From positions 372,001 through 436,000 of the forward strand of contig NZ_JAGDYL010000001.1 of assembly GCF_017565705.1 (NCBI RefSeq): a stretch of 64,000 nt of DNA, written 5' to 3'. The translations under genes were made by a program, and so were the position numbers. Under the pieces are notes generated by a model. It had not been told where the DNA came from. It saw only the letters and a program-made list of their open reading frames with translations, and searched no databases. The stretch's first letter is position 1. Every line of letters starts with the position of its first letter. This stretch comes from Leucobacter ruminantium. Its GTDB lineage: Bacteria > Actinomycetota > Actinomycetes > Actinomycetales > Microbacteriaceae. Below are positions 9,202 through 16,653 of the stretch, piece by piece.

Positions 9202-9765
9202 ATGAGCATACCTCCTCCGCAGCAGCCCGGTTCCCCCTCCCCACAGCAGCAACCGCAGCAACCGCCTCAGACGGCATACCAGCAGCCCCAGTCGCCTCCG
9301 GGCTACGCCCAGCCGCAGGGAGCCCAGCCGCAGCCGCCCTACCAGCAGCCCGGGTACGCGCAGCCCTATCAGCAGCAGCCCGCTCAGCAGCCGTACCAGC
9401 CGGTGGCTCCCCGGCAATACGCGCAGCAGCCGAGCGATCGCAACGTGCTCGCCCTCATCTCGCTGATCATCACGGGCGCCGTGGCCGTGATCTGGAGCGC
9501 CTGCCTGCCCCTCGTGTTCCAGGCCGTCTACGCCAGCGCCGCACTCACCTTCAGCCCCGTGAGCCTGTTCTTCTCGCAGTGGATCGACGTGATCGTCGCG
9601 GTGCCGCTCTACCTCGTCGCGCTGTGCCTCGCCCTCGTCGCCGTCAGGCAGCAGGCCCGCCCTCGCGGCCGCGTGCTCGCGTTCATCGCGATCGGCGGCG
9701 CATCGGTCGGCATCGTGATGACCGTTCTGACGAACATCGTCTCCAACTTCGCCTACCGCTTCTGA
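9202..9765 (+). CDS. Membrane protein with Gln/Pro-rich N-terminal tail (tandem paralogue)
   Basis: A 187-residue protein of unknown function. Residues 1-75 are Q/P/Y-rich (runs such as YQQPGYAQPYQQQ). Three predicted helices (about 80-110, 124-146, 155-182) follow. TACACT lies 6 nt before the ATG, again suggesting a leaderless transcript. It resembles the preceding protein in layout rather than close sequence. Such proline/glutamine tails in actinobacterial membrane proteins often serve as flexible interaction regions; that role here is an inference. Confidence 0.75.
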   Translation: MSIPPPQQPGSPSPQQQPQQPPQTAYQQPQSPPGYAQPQGAQPQPPYQQPGYAQPYQQQPAQQPYQPVAPRQYAQQPSDRNVLALISLIITGAVAVIWSACLPLVFQAVYASAALTFSPVSLFFSQWIDVIVAVPLYLVALCLALVAVRQQARPRGRVLAFIAIGGASVGIVMTVLTNIVSNFAYRF

Positions 9766-9784
9766 GAGCGGGCGCCCGGCAACG

Positions 9785-9822
9785 GAAACGCCCCGCACCT
9801 CCGAAGAGGTACGGGGCGTTTC
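9785..9822. terminator. Bidirectional terminator between membrane-protein gene and rpsO
   Basis: GAAACGCCCCGCACCTC (9785-9801) and GAGGTACGGGGCGTTTC (9806-9822) pair over 17 bp with one mismatch around a CGAA loop, between converging genes. Confidence 0.85.
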
Positions 9823-9862
9823 GCAGCGGTGTTCCGGCGATCACCGAAACGTTCCGCGAACG

Positions 9863-10132
9863 TTATCGACGCAGACCGAGACGCTCGATGAGCGAGCGGT
9901 AGCGGTTGATGTCGACGTTCTGCAGGTAGCCCAGCAGACGGCGGCGCTGACCGACGAGCAGCAGGAGGCCGCGGCGCGAGTGGTGGTCGTGCTTGTGGCT
10001 CTTCAGGTGCTCGGTCAGATCCTTGATCCGCTGGGTCAGCATCGCGACCTGCACCTCGGGGGAACCGGTGTCGCCGGGCTTGGTCGCGTACTCATCGATG
10101 ATCGCCTTCTTGACCTCTGCATTCAGTGCCAT
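9863..10132 (-). CDS. rpsO: 30S ribosomal protein S15
   Basis: An 89-residue primary 16S rRNA-binding protein of the small-subunit platform. Diagnostic segments: [15 protein letters not shown] (22-36), [15 protein letters not shown] (43-57) and [19 protein letters not shown] near the end. Length is exactly that of the bacterial family. GAAGGGGATCCCT precedes the ATG as ribosome-binding region. In many bacteria pnp follows rpsO; here the bidirectional terminator isolates it and no pnp is present in the window. Confidence 0.97.
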   Translation of the reverse strand: MALNAEVKKAIIDEYATKPGDTGSPEVQVAMLTQRIKDLTEHLKSHKHDHHSRRGLLLLVGQRRRLLGYLQNVDINRYRSLIERLGLRR

Positions 10133-10458
10133 AGGGATCCCCTTCCTCTTGCTGCGCGGCGCCGTCAGCGGGTTGCTGGGGCTCTCTTTATCCGCGGCCG
10201 TTCGAACGGCAACCTGTACAGCTTATCACCTCTCCACGCGCGACGCACTGCCACGACGGCAAGAGGGATCCCTCACTCCGAACAGGCCCCGCCCGTAGAT
10301 ATGGGATCGGCCGAAGATATGGCGGGAATCACCGAATCGGGCATATCTTTCGCGGATCCCATATCTTCGGCGACGGTCCTGAGGGGCGGTCCTGCTGCGA
10401 CGGTCCTGAGGGGTAGTCCTGGGCCGGCAACGCGGCAGCGCAGGACGCGAGGGATCTC
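10133..10458. repeat. rpsO-amtB spacer with competing hairpins and a 27-bp tandem repeat
   Basis: No gene is visible. GATATGGGATC (10298-10308) can pair with GATCCCATATC (10355-10365); alternatively CCGAAGATATGG (10311-10322) pairs with CCATATCTTCGG (10359-10370). The two stems share the right arm and are mutually exclusive. Directly after it a 27-bp unit beginning CGACGGTCCTGAGGGG is repeated in tandem at 10371 and 10398. A perfect GAGGGATCCCTC palindrome lies at 10263-10274. Confidence 0.65.
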
Positions 10459-10485
10459 GAAACACGATCGTGACGGGGGCGAAAC
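10459..10485 (+). promoter_or_regulatory. GlnR-type nitrogen-control box upstream of amtB
   Basis: GAAAC(n6)GTGAC(n6)GAAAC at 10459-10463, 10470-10474 and 10481-10485 matches the published actinobacterial GlnR consensus gTnAC-n6-GaAAC at every conserved base, with the correct 11-bp half-site period. It lies about 86-112 bp before the amtB start. Predicted activation site under nitrogen limitation. Confidence 0.72.
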
Positions 10486-10570
10486 CTCGGCGCGATGGCT
10501 GCGAAACAGCCGCAGCGCAGACTGGAGCCACTGATGCGATCCCGGCGATCGGGAGGAAGGCGGCTGCAAC

Positions 10571-11815
10571 ATGGAAGACATCACCGCACCGGAGGTGTGG
10601 ACTCTCGCGAGTTCCGCACTCGTGCTCATCATGACCCCTGGCCTAGCGCTCTTCTACGGCGGACTCGTGCGGGTGCGCTCCGTCGTCAACATGATGCTCT
10701 TCAGCGTCAGCGCGATGGGCGTCGTCGGAGTGCTCTGGATCCTGTTCGGCTACAGCATGAACTACTTCGCCGAAGGCGAGAGCGGATTCGCCGGCAGCCC
10801 GTTCAAGGACTTCGGCCTGCTGAATACCGACTCGGCCGACTACATCGGTGTCGGCTTCGGCGCCGTGTTCGCGATGATCACCACGGCACTCATCTCGGGC
10901 GCGATCGCCGACCGCGTCGGCCTCGGATCGTGGGTGCTGTTCTCGGGCGTGTGGGCGACGCTCGTCTACTTCCCCGTCGCGGCCTGGGTCTGGGGCGGCG
11001 GCTGGATCATGAACCTGGGCGCGACCCTCGGCACGGCAGACGTCATCGATCTCGCGGGCGGCACGGTGATCCACATCAACGCCGGCGCTGCCGCGCTCGC
11101 GCTCGCCATCGTCGCGGGCAAGCGCCTCGGATTCGGTCCCGGCTCGCACAAGCCCCACAGCATCCCGCTCGTGACGATCGGCGCCGCGCTGCTGTGGTTC
11201 GGCTGGATCGGCTTCAACTCGGGGCTCGCCTCCACTGCCCCCGACGCCGGCCTCATCCTGGTCAACACGCTCGGGGCGCCCGCTGCGGGCATCATCGGCT
11301 GGATCGTCGTCGACGTGCTGCGCGGCAAGAAGCCGGGCGTCATCGGCGCGGCCTCCGGCGCGGTCGCGGGCCTCGTCGCGATCACGCCGGCCGCGCTCAA
11401 CCTCGCGCCGCTGTGGGCACTGCTGCTCGGCCTGATCGCCGGCATCGCGTGCGCCTTCGCGATCGACCTGAAGTATCGTCTGGGCTATGACGACTCGCTC
11501 GACGTGGTCGGCCTGCACCTCGTCGCGGGCGTCATCGGGTCGCTCTACCTCGGCTTCTTCGCCTTCGACGACGGCCTCCTCATGGGCGGCGATGCCGGTC
11601 TGCTGCTCGTGCAGGCGATCTCGGTGGTCTCGGTGATGGTCTACTCCTTCGTCGTGTCGCTGATCATCGCCTTCGCCATCAAGATGATCACGGGGCTGCG
11701 CGTTCCGGCCGAGGTCGAGGAGCGAGGGATCGACGCCGAGGCGCACGGCGAGGAGGCCTACGCCTACGAGTCGCCCGAGGAGCAGCTCGCCGTGCAGGTG
11801 GCCCAGCTGCGGTAG
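10571..11815 (+). CDS. amtB: Ammonium transporter AmtB
   Basis: A 414-residue membrane protein with 11 predicted helices conducting ammonium/ammonia across the cytoplasmic membrane. The twin-histidine pore residues are seen as His168 (GGTVIHINAG) and His316 (VVGLHLVAG). Family signatures: FYGGLVR (28-34), FGYSMNYFAEGE and LLWFGWIGFNSG. No glnK or glnD follows; the next gene is unrelated. A GlnR-type box lies upstream. GGGAGGAAGG is a rather distant ribosome-binding site. Confidence 0.95.
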   Translation: MEDITAPEVWTLASSALVLIMTPGLALFYGGLVRVRSVVNMMLFSVSAMGVVGVLWILFGYSMNYFAEGESGFAGSPFKDFGLLNTDSADYIGVGFGAVFAMITTALISGAIADRVGLGSWVLFSGVWATLVYFPVAAWVWGGGWIMNLGATLGTADVIDLAGGTVIHINAGAAALALAIVAGKRLGFGPGSHKPHSIPLVTIGAALLWFGWIGFNSGLASTAPDAGLILVNTLGAPAAGIIGWIVVDVLRGKKPGVIGAASGAVAGLVAITPAALNLAPLWALLLGLIAGIACAFAIDLKYRLGYDDSLDVVGLHLVAGVIGSLYLGFFAFDDGLLMGGDAGLLLVQAISVVSVMVYSFVVSLIIAFAIKMITGLRVPAEVEERGIDAEAHGEEAYAYESPEEQLAVQVAQLR

Positions 11816-11840
11816 ACGGCGACGGCTACCCGACGCGAGA

Positions 11841-11943
11841 GGCGGGGGTGGGGGGGGGGGGGGGGTTTAGACCACCCCCCACCCCCCCCGCGCCCGGGGG
11901 GCCCCCCCGCGGCTTGTGGGGGTTGGGGGCGCTCTATTTTTTT
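11841..11943 (+). repeat. G/C homopolymer tract with a possible terminator after amtB
   Basis: A run of 16 G (11850-11865) is followed by long C runs (11875-11889), then alternating G and C blocks. GCGCCC (11890-11895) can pair with GGGCGC (11927-11932), followed by seven T (11937-11943), which could be the amtB terminator. The tract has G-quadruplex potential and is also the kind of place where assemblies go wrong. Confidence 0.55.
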
Positions 11944-12007
11944 CCGGCCCCCCGAAACCCGCCTTTCGCGAGGGATCCCGCCGAGGCGCACACGTTAGTG
12001 TCGAACC

Positions 12008-12835
12008 ATGAGCGAATCGTATGCCGCAGCACCGGAAGCCCTCGCCCGCCTCGCTTCTCGCGTCGCGGAGGCGGCGGGCGACCGGGTGCTCGAGCTCCGC
12101 CGCAGGGGCGTGACCGTGGCCGGACTGAAGTCGAGCGCGATCGACATGGTCACGGAGGCCGACCGCGAGGCCGAGGAGATGATCGTCGCGGCCCTGATCG
12201 CCGAGCGGCCCGATGACGGCCTGCTGGGTGAGGAAGGGGCGGGCGCCGAGGGCACGAGCGGTATCACCTGGGTCATCGACCCGATCGACGGCACCACCAA
12301 CTACTTCTACGACATCCCGGCCTACGTGGTGAGCATCGCCGCGACGGTCCCCGACCCCGAGTGGACGGCCGAGGGCAGGCGCACCATCGCTGCGGCCGTC
12401 TACAACCCGAGCACGCGCGAGCTCTTCACGGCGTGGGAGGGCGGCGGGGCCTTCGTGAACGGCGAGCCGATCTCGGTCGCCGCCCGCGAGGAGCTCTCGA
12501 CCGCGCTCGTCGGAACGGGCTTCGGCTACACGGTGGAGCGCAAGCTCGAACAGCTCGAGGCGGCTCAGCGGCTGCTGCCGAAGATTCGGGATCTGCGCCG
12601 CATCGGCGCGGCCGCCTACGACCTCTGCCTGGTCGCCTGCGGTCGGCTCGACGCCTACTACGAACGCGGGCTGAATCCGTGGGACTACGCCGCGGGCGCA
12701 CTCATCGCACGCGAGGCGGGGGCCGGGCTCCTGGGCATCGACGAGGCCACGCCGCCCGGCACGCCGCTGCTGTGCGCGGCCTCCCCGGGGCTCGTGCGCG
12801 AACTCCGCGACACCATCACGGGCGCGGCGGAGTGA
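12008..12835 (+). CDS. Inositol monophosphatase-family phosphatase
   Basis: A 275-residue Mg2+-dependent, Li+-sensitive-fold sugar-phosphate phosphatase. Metal ligands: GEE (74-76) and the signature WVIDPIDGTTNY (88-99, Asp91 and Asp94), with the C-terminal NPWDYAAGALIAREAGA. The substrate could be inositol-1-phosphate, histidinol phosphate or another sugar phosphate; neighbours do not decide. TAGTGT lies 6 nt before the ATG and there is no Shine-Dalgarno, suggesting a leaderless mRNA. Confidence 0.9.
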   Translation: MSESYAAAPEALARLASRVAEAAGDRVLELRRRGVTVAGLKSSAIDMVTEADREAEEMIVAALIAERPDDGLLGEEGAGAEGTSGITWVIDPIDGTTNYFYDIPAYVVSIAATVPDPEWTAEGRRTIAAAVYNPSTRELFTAWEGGGAFVNGEPISVAAREELSTALVGTGFGYTVERKLEQLEAAQRLLPKIRDLRRIGAAAYDLCLVACGRLDAYYERGLNPWDYAAGALIAREAGAGLLGIDEATPPGTPLLCAASPGLVRELRDTITGAAE

Positions 12836-12871
12836 GCGGGGTGAGGGATCCTGCCGGATCCCTCACCCCGC
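12836..12871. terminator. Bidirectional terminator built from the AGGGATCC motif
   Basis: GCGGGGTGAGGGATCC (12836-12851) and GGATCCCTCACCCCGC (12856-12871) form a perfect 16-bp stem with a TGCC loop between convergent genes. Confidence 0.88.
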
Positions 12872-12873
12872 TT

Positions 12874-14376
12874 TCAGACTCCGAGCAGCGCCTCGATCGG
12901 GCCGCGGGCGAAGAACACGACGAAGCCGGCCGCGACCACCCACAGCAGCCAGTGCACGCGCTTGGCCCTGCCGCTGAGCGCGTGCACCAGCACCCAGGCC
13001 ACGAAGCCGGCGCCGATACCGTTGGCGATCGAATAGGTCATGGGCATCACCGCCACGGTGAGGAACACCGGCAGCAGCACCCGGAAGTCACCGAGGTCGA
13101 TGTGCTTGATCTGCGCCATCATGAGCGCTCCGACGATCACGAGCGCCGCGGCTGCGACCTCGGTGGGCACGATGCCGGTGAGCGGGGTGAAGAACATCGC
13201 GAGCAGGAACATGCCGCCCGTGACCAGGTTCGCGAAGCCGGTGCGGGCGCCCTCGCCGATGCCCGCGCCCGACTCGATGAACACGGTGTTCGACGACGAT
13301 GAGGTGAGGCCGCCCGCGATCGCGCCGACACCCTCGACGACCAGTGCCGACTTGAGACGGGGGAAGTTGCCCTTCTCGTCGGAGAGACCGGCCTCGCGGG
13401 AGAGGCCGGTCATCGTGCCCATGGCGTCGAAGAAGTTGGTGAAGAGCAGCGTGAACACGAGCATGACCACGGTCACGAGACCGACGCGCCCGAAGTCGAA
13501 GCTGACCGCTCCGATGAGGCCGAGGTCGGGGAGACTGAAGGGCGCCGAGCCGAGTTCGGGCACGGTGAGACCCCACCCGCCCCCATTCGCGACCTCGCCG
13601 TCGGCTCCCGTGCGCGGGCCGAGGTGCCAGATGGCCTCCACGATCACGGCGATCACGGTGCCGGTGACGAGGCCGATCAGGAGGCCGCCCTTCACCCGCG
13701 CGGCGACGAGCACGCCGGTGAGCACGAGCGTGATCACGAAGAGCAACGTCGGCACGGTGACCACCGAGCCGCCGATACCGAGACCCACCGGGGGCGAGTT
13801 CGCACCCGTCGCGGTGACGAAGCCCGAGTTGACGAAGCCGATGAAGGCGATGAACAGGCCGATTCCCACCGTGATCGCGAGCTTCAGCTCGACGGGCACG
13901 GCGTCGAAGATCATGCGTCGCAGCCCCGTGGCTGCGAGCAGCACGATCAGCACGCCGTTGATCACCACGAGGGCCATCGCCTCGGGCCAGGTGACCTGTC
14001 CGACGACCGAGAAGGCGAGGAAGGCGTTGATGCCGAGGCCCGCGGCGAAGCCGAAGGGGAGGCGCGAGACCAGGCCGAAGAGGATCGTCATCACGCCCGC
14101 GGTGAAGGCCGTCACAGCGCTCGCCTGGGCGAAGGCCTGCTCGCCGTCGGCCGAGCCGTCGATGAAGTTGCCGAGCACATCGGGGCTGCCCGAGAGGATG
14201 ATCGGGTTGAGGATCACGATGTAGGCCATCGTGACGAAGGTGACGAGACCGCCGCGCACCTCGGTACCGAAGGTCGATCCCCGCTCGGTGATGCCGAAGT
14301 AGCGGTCGACCGATCCGAGCCCGCCGCCGCGCGGCACCCGCTTCACGGACTCTGTCTGCTGCGGCGCCTGAGTCAC
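12874..14376 (-). CDS. NCS2 family (AzgA/PbuG-like) purine permease
   Basis: A 500-residue membrane protein with 12-14 helices. Diagnostic stretches: TFVTMAYIVILNPIIL in helix 1, FGFAAGLGINAFLAF, and FFDAMGTMTGLSREAGL typical of AzgA-type adenine/hypoxanthine/guanine:H+ symporters. The start is GTG 14376 with AGGGGGAGAAAC upstream; the in-frame ATG at 14424 lacks a ribosome-binding site. Monocistronic, converging on the phosphatase gene with a shared terminator. Confidence 0.9.
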   Translation of the reverse strand: MTQAPQQTESVKRVPRGGGLGSVDRYFGITERGSTFGTEVRGGLVTFVTMAYIVILNPIILSGSPDVLGNFIDGSADGEQAFAQASAVTAFTAGVMTILFGLVSRLPFGFAAGLGINAFLAFSVVGQVTWPEAMALVVINGVLIVLLAATGLRRMIFDAVPVELKLAITVGIGLFIAFIGFVNSGFVTATGANSPPVGLGIGGSVVTVPTLLFVITLVLTGVLVAARVKGGLLIGLVTGTVIAVIVEAIWHLGPRTGADGEVANGGGWGLTVPELGSAPFSLPDLGLIGAVSFDFGRVGLVTVVMLVFTLLFTNFFDAMGTMTGLSREAGLSDEKGNFPRLKSALVVEGVGAIAGGLTSSSSNTVFIESGAGIGEGARTGFANLVTGGMFLLAMFFTPLTGIVPTEVAAAALVIVGALMMAQIKHIDLGDFRVLLPVFLTVAVMPMTYSIANGIGAGFVAWVLVHALSGRAKRVHWLLWVVAAGFVVFFARGPIEALLGV

Positions 14377-14447
14377 CGTTTCTCCCCCTCTGCCTGTCGT
14401 TCCGGAACAGAAGAACGGTACCACCGCGCTCGGGTCCGCAACGCAAC

Positions 14448-14479
14448 GAGCCCGCCCGGAGGGATCCGGACGGGCTCGA
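14448..14479. terminator. Hairpin between NCS2 permease and FKBP genes
   Basis: CGAGCCCGCCCGG (14448-14460) pairs with CCGGACGGGCTCG (14467-14479) with one mismatch; the loop AGGGAT is part of the recurrent AGGGATCC motif. Confidence 0.7.
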
Positions 14480-14550
14480 GGGGTGCTCCAGCTCAGCCGC
14501 CAGAGGAGAAGCCGCGCTTCACCTTCTCACCCGAGCCCGAGACGGGCTCG

Positions 14551-14594
14551 GCGTCAGCTGGCGAAGGCGGGAAAACGCCTTCGTCAGCTGACGC
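14551..14594 (-). terminator. Hairpin overlapping the FKBP stop codon
   Basis: GCGTCAGCTGGCGAAGGCG (14551-14569) and its near-perfect complement at 14576-14594 form a 19-bp stem that includes the stop codon of the FKBP gene. Probably its 3' end structure; no downstream T-tract. Confidence 0.55.
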
Positions 14595-14955
14595 CCAGCA
14601 GATCGATGACGAAGATGAGGGTCTTGCCCGCGAGCGGGTGACCGCCCGCATTGCCGTAAGCCTGAGCCGGGGGCACGATGATCTTGCGGCGGCCGCCGAC
14701 CTTCATGCCGGGGATGCCGACCTGCCACCCCTGGATCAGGGAGCGCAGCGGGAAGTTGATCGACTCGCCGCGGCTCCACGACGAGTCGAACTCCTCGCCC
14801 GAGTCGTACTCGACGCCGAGGTAGTGCACATCGACGGTCGAGCTCGCGAGCGCCTCCTCACCGGTTCCGACGACGATGTCCTCGACGACCAGCTCGGTAG
14901 GGGCCGGGCCCTCGGGCGCGTCGAGCTCGGGCTTGGTGTTCGCTGTTTCACTCAT
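14584..14955 (-). CDS. FKBP-type peptidyl-prolyl cis-trans isomerase
   Basis: A 123-residue single-domain cytoplasmic FKBP that speeds proline isomerisation during folding. Family motifs: VDVHYLGVEYDSGEEFDSS, the WQVGIPGMKVGGRRKIIVPP core strand/loop and YGNAGGHPLAGKTLIFVIDL. Residues 1-24 are an acidic, disordered leader with no signal peptide. The start is ATG 14955 with GGGGGAGGATGGAGGC upstream. Monocistronic. Longer frames reaching beyond this start are antisense to the FAH gene and not homologous. Confidence 0.93.
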   Translation of the reverse strand: MSETANTKPELDAPEGPAPTELVVEDIVVGTGEEALASSTVDVHYLGVEYDSGEEFDSSWSRGESINFPLRSLIQGWQVGIPGMKVGGRRKIIVPPAQAYGNAGGHPLAGKTLIFVIDLLGVS

Positions 14956-15129
14956 GCCTCCATCCTCCCCCGGAAGCGAGTGCTCCGCCTGGGCGTTCGC
15001 TCTCAGGGAACCCGTACCCTGCTCGAGCCGGATCGAGCCCGGACGGATTCCCGAGCCCGATCCTCGCCGGCCCGCCCGTGCAGCGGCGCGCGGGCGCGGC
15101 AGACGCCGCGGGTCGGTTACCCTTGAGGG

Positions 15130-15999
15130 GTGAGATTCGCGCACCTGACCACCGGCCCAGATTCCGCCCCCGAGTTCGTCGTCGTGCGCGGTGAGCGCTA
15201 TCTTCCGGTCGCGGCTCTCGGAACCCCCTACCCGACCCTGCAGGCCCTCATCGAGGCGGGCCCCAACGCGCTCGCCTCGCTCCGCGCAGCGGTCGAGGCG
15301 CAGCCGGAGGGCGAGGGATCCCTCATCGCGGATGCCGCGCACGCCCCCGCCGTCATCGACCCCCCGATCGTGCTGGCCGTCGGCCTCAACTACGACGAGC
15401 ACGCGAGCGAGCTGAGCCTCGACAACGATTCGGGCCCGGTGCTCTTCTCGCTCTTCCCGAACTCGCTCGGCGGCCATGAGGGCGAGGTGCCGCTGACCGC
15501 GAGCATCAGCGAGGAGGTCGACTACGAGGGCGAGCTCGGCGTGATCATCGGCAAGCCCGCCAAGAACGTGGCGGTCGAGAATGCGCTCGACTACGTCTTC
15601 GGCTACACCGCCGTCAACGACATCACGGCCCGCAACATCCAGTTCCAGGAGCCGCAGTGGTCGCGCTGCAAGTCGTTCGACGGCTTCACTCCGATCGGCC
15701 CCGTGGTCGTGACCGCCGACGAGATCCCCGACCCGCAGGCGCTCGGCATCACCACCGACGTCGACGGGCTGCGCGTACAGGATTCGACGACGGGCTTCAT
15801 GATCCGCTCGGTCGCTCAGCTCATCGCCTCGATCTCGCAGTCGCTCACGCTGCTGCCCGGCACGGTCATCTCCACCGGCTCGCCCGGCGGGGCGGGGCGC
15901 TCGCGCAAGCCGCCGCTCTACCTCTTCCCCGGCACGCAGGTGACGGTGACGATCGAGGGCATCGGCGCGCTCACCTCGCACTGCGTCGCTGCCGAGTAG
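15130..15999 (+). CDS. Fumarylacetoacetate hydrolase-family protein
   Basis: A 289-residue metal-dependent hydrolase/decarboxylase acting on 2-oxo acids such as acylpyruvates. Core motifs: AVGLNYDEHASE, VDYEGELGVIIGKPAKNV (metal-binding Glu), GYTAVNDITARNIQ, KSFDGFTPIGPVVVT and TGSPGGAG. The exact substrate is not inferable. The start is GTG 15130; TACCCT lies 6 nt before it, suggesting a leaderless transcript. Codons near 61-64 are made from a perfect GAGGGATCCCTC palindrome (15313-15324). Downstream is the truncated sdaA. Confidence 0.87.
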   Translation: MRFAHLTTGPDSAPEFVVVRGERYLPVAALGTPYPTLQALIEAGPNALASLRAAVEAQPEGEGSLIADAAHAPAVIDPPIVLAVGLNYDEHASELSLDNDSGPVLFSLFPNSLGGHEGEVPLTASISEEVDYEGELGVIIGKPAKNVAVENALDYVFGYTAVNDITARNIQFQEPQWSRCKSFDGFTPIGPVVVTADEIPDPQALGITTDVDGLRVQDSTTGFMIRSVAQLIASISQSLTLLPGTVISTGSPGGAGRSRKPPLYLFPGTQVTVTIEGIGALTSHCVAAE

Positions 16000-16007
16000 G
16001 CCTCGCG

Positions 16008-16439
16008 TCAGCACTCGATGACGTTGACGGCGAGGCCGCCGCGTGAGGTCTCCTTGTACTTCGTCTTCATGTCGAGGCCGGTCTGACGCATCGTGGTGAT
16101 CGCCTGATCGAGGGTGACCCGGTGGGAGCCGTCGCCGTGCAGCGCGAGCCTGGCCGCGTTGATGGCCTTGACCGAGGCGATCGCGTTGCGCTCGATGCAG
16201 GGCACCTGCACGAGCCCGCCCACGGGATCGCAGGTGAGACCGAGGTTGTGCTCCAGCCCGATCTCGGCCGCGTTCTCCACCTGGTCGGGCGTTCCGCCGA
16301 GCACCGCGCACAGTCCGGCCGCCGCCATCGAGCAGGCTGATCCGACCTCGGCCTGACACCCCAACTCGGCCCCCGAGATCGAGGCGTTGCGCTTCATGAG
16401 CGAGCCGATCGCACCTGCCGTGAGGAGGAACGCCGCGAG
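16008..16439 (-). pseudogene. sdaA: L-serine ammonia-lyase, 5'-truncated remnant
   Basis: About 143 codons match only the C-terminal third of L-serine dehydratase (usual length about 455-480): [20 protein letters not shown] with iron-sulphur-ligand cysteines, [38 protein letters not shown] and [14 protein letters not shown] at the natural C-terminus. Homology begins near [12 protein letters not shown] (about 16439). Upstream the frame runs antisense through a DUF6457 coding segment, so the N-terminal and central domains are missing. A deletion has removed about two thirds of the gene; the product cannot be a normal enzyme. Confidence 0.85.
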
Positions 16440-16647
16440 CGAGCTCGAGCTCGACGCCGACGCGGTCGACATCGCCACGGTCCTGAACGTCGCGCGAGAC
16501 GTCGCGCATCAGGTCGCCAGGCCGGCGGCGCCGCTGAGCACCTTCCTCCTGGGCGTGGCCGTCGGCAGGGCCTCGGAGGCGGACGCCTCCGCCGAGCTCG
16601 CGGCGCGCGCCCGCGCGCTCAGCGAGCTGGCCGAGCGCTGGGAGTGA
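16440..16647 (+). pseudogene. DUF6457-domain gene, 5'-truncated remnant
   Basis: About 68 codons encode the core of the small actinobacterial DUF6457 domain, seen as [19 protein letters not shown] followed by TFLLGVAVGR, a domain found alone or fused to the molybdenum-cofactor guanylyltransferase MobA. The usual start and first dozen or so residues (or a whole MobA part) are absent: left of 16440 the frame enters antisense sdaA sequence. An ATG at 16387 could start a chimeric 86-residue product, but no ribosome-binding site is seen. Domain naming from memory of the family. Confidence 0.6.
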
Positions 16648-16653
16648 GATCCT

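Noticed and set aside
14584-16509. A 641-codon minus-strand frame ending in the FKBP gene
   Set aside because: Only the last 123 codons match FKBP and have a ribosome-binding site; the rest is antisense to the FAH gene and the remnants.
16387-16647. Intact 86-residue gene starting at ATG 16387
   Set aside because: The first 18 codons are antisense sdaA sequence and there is no ribosome-binding site; best read as a truncated DUF6457 remnant.
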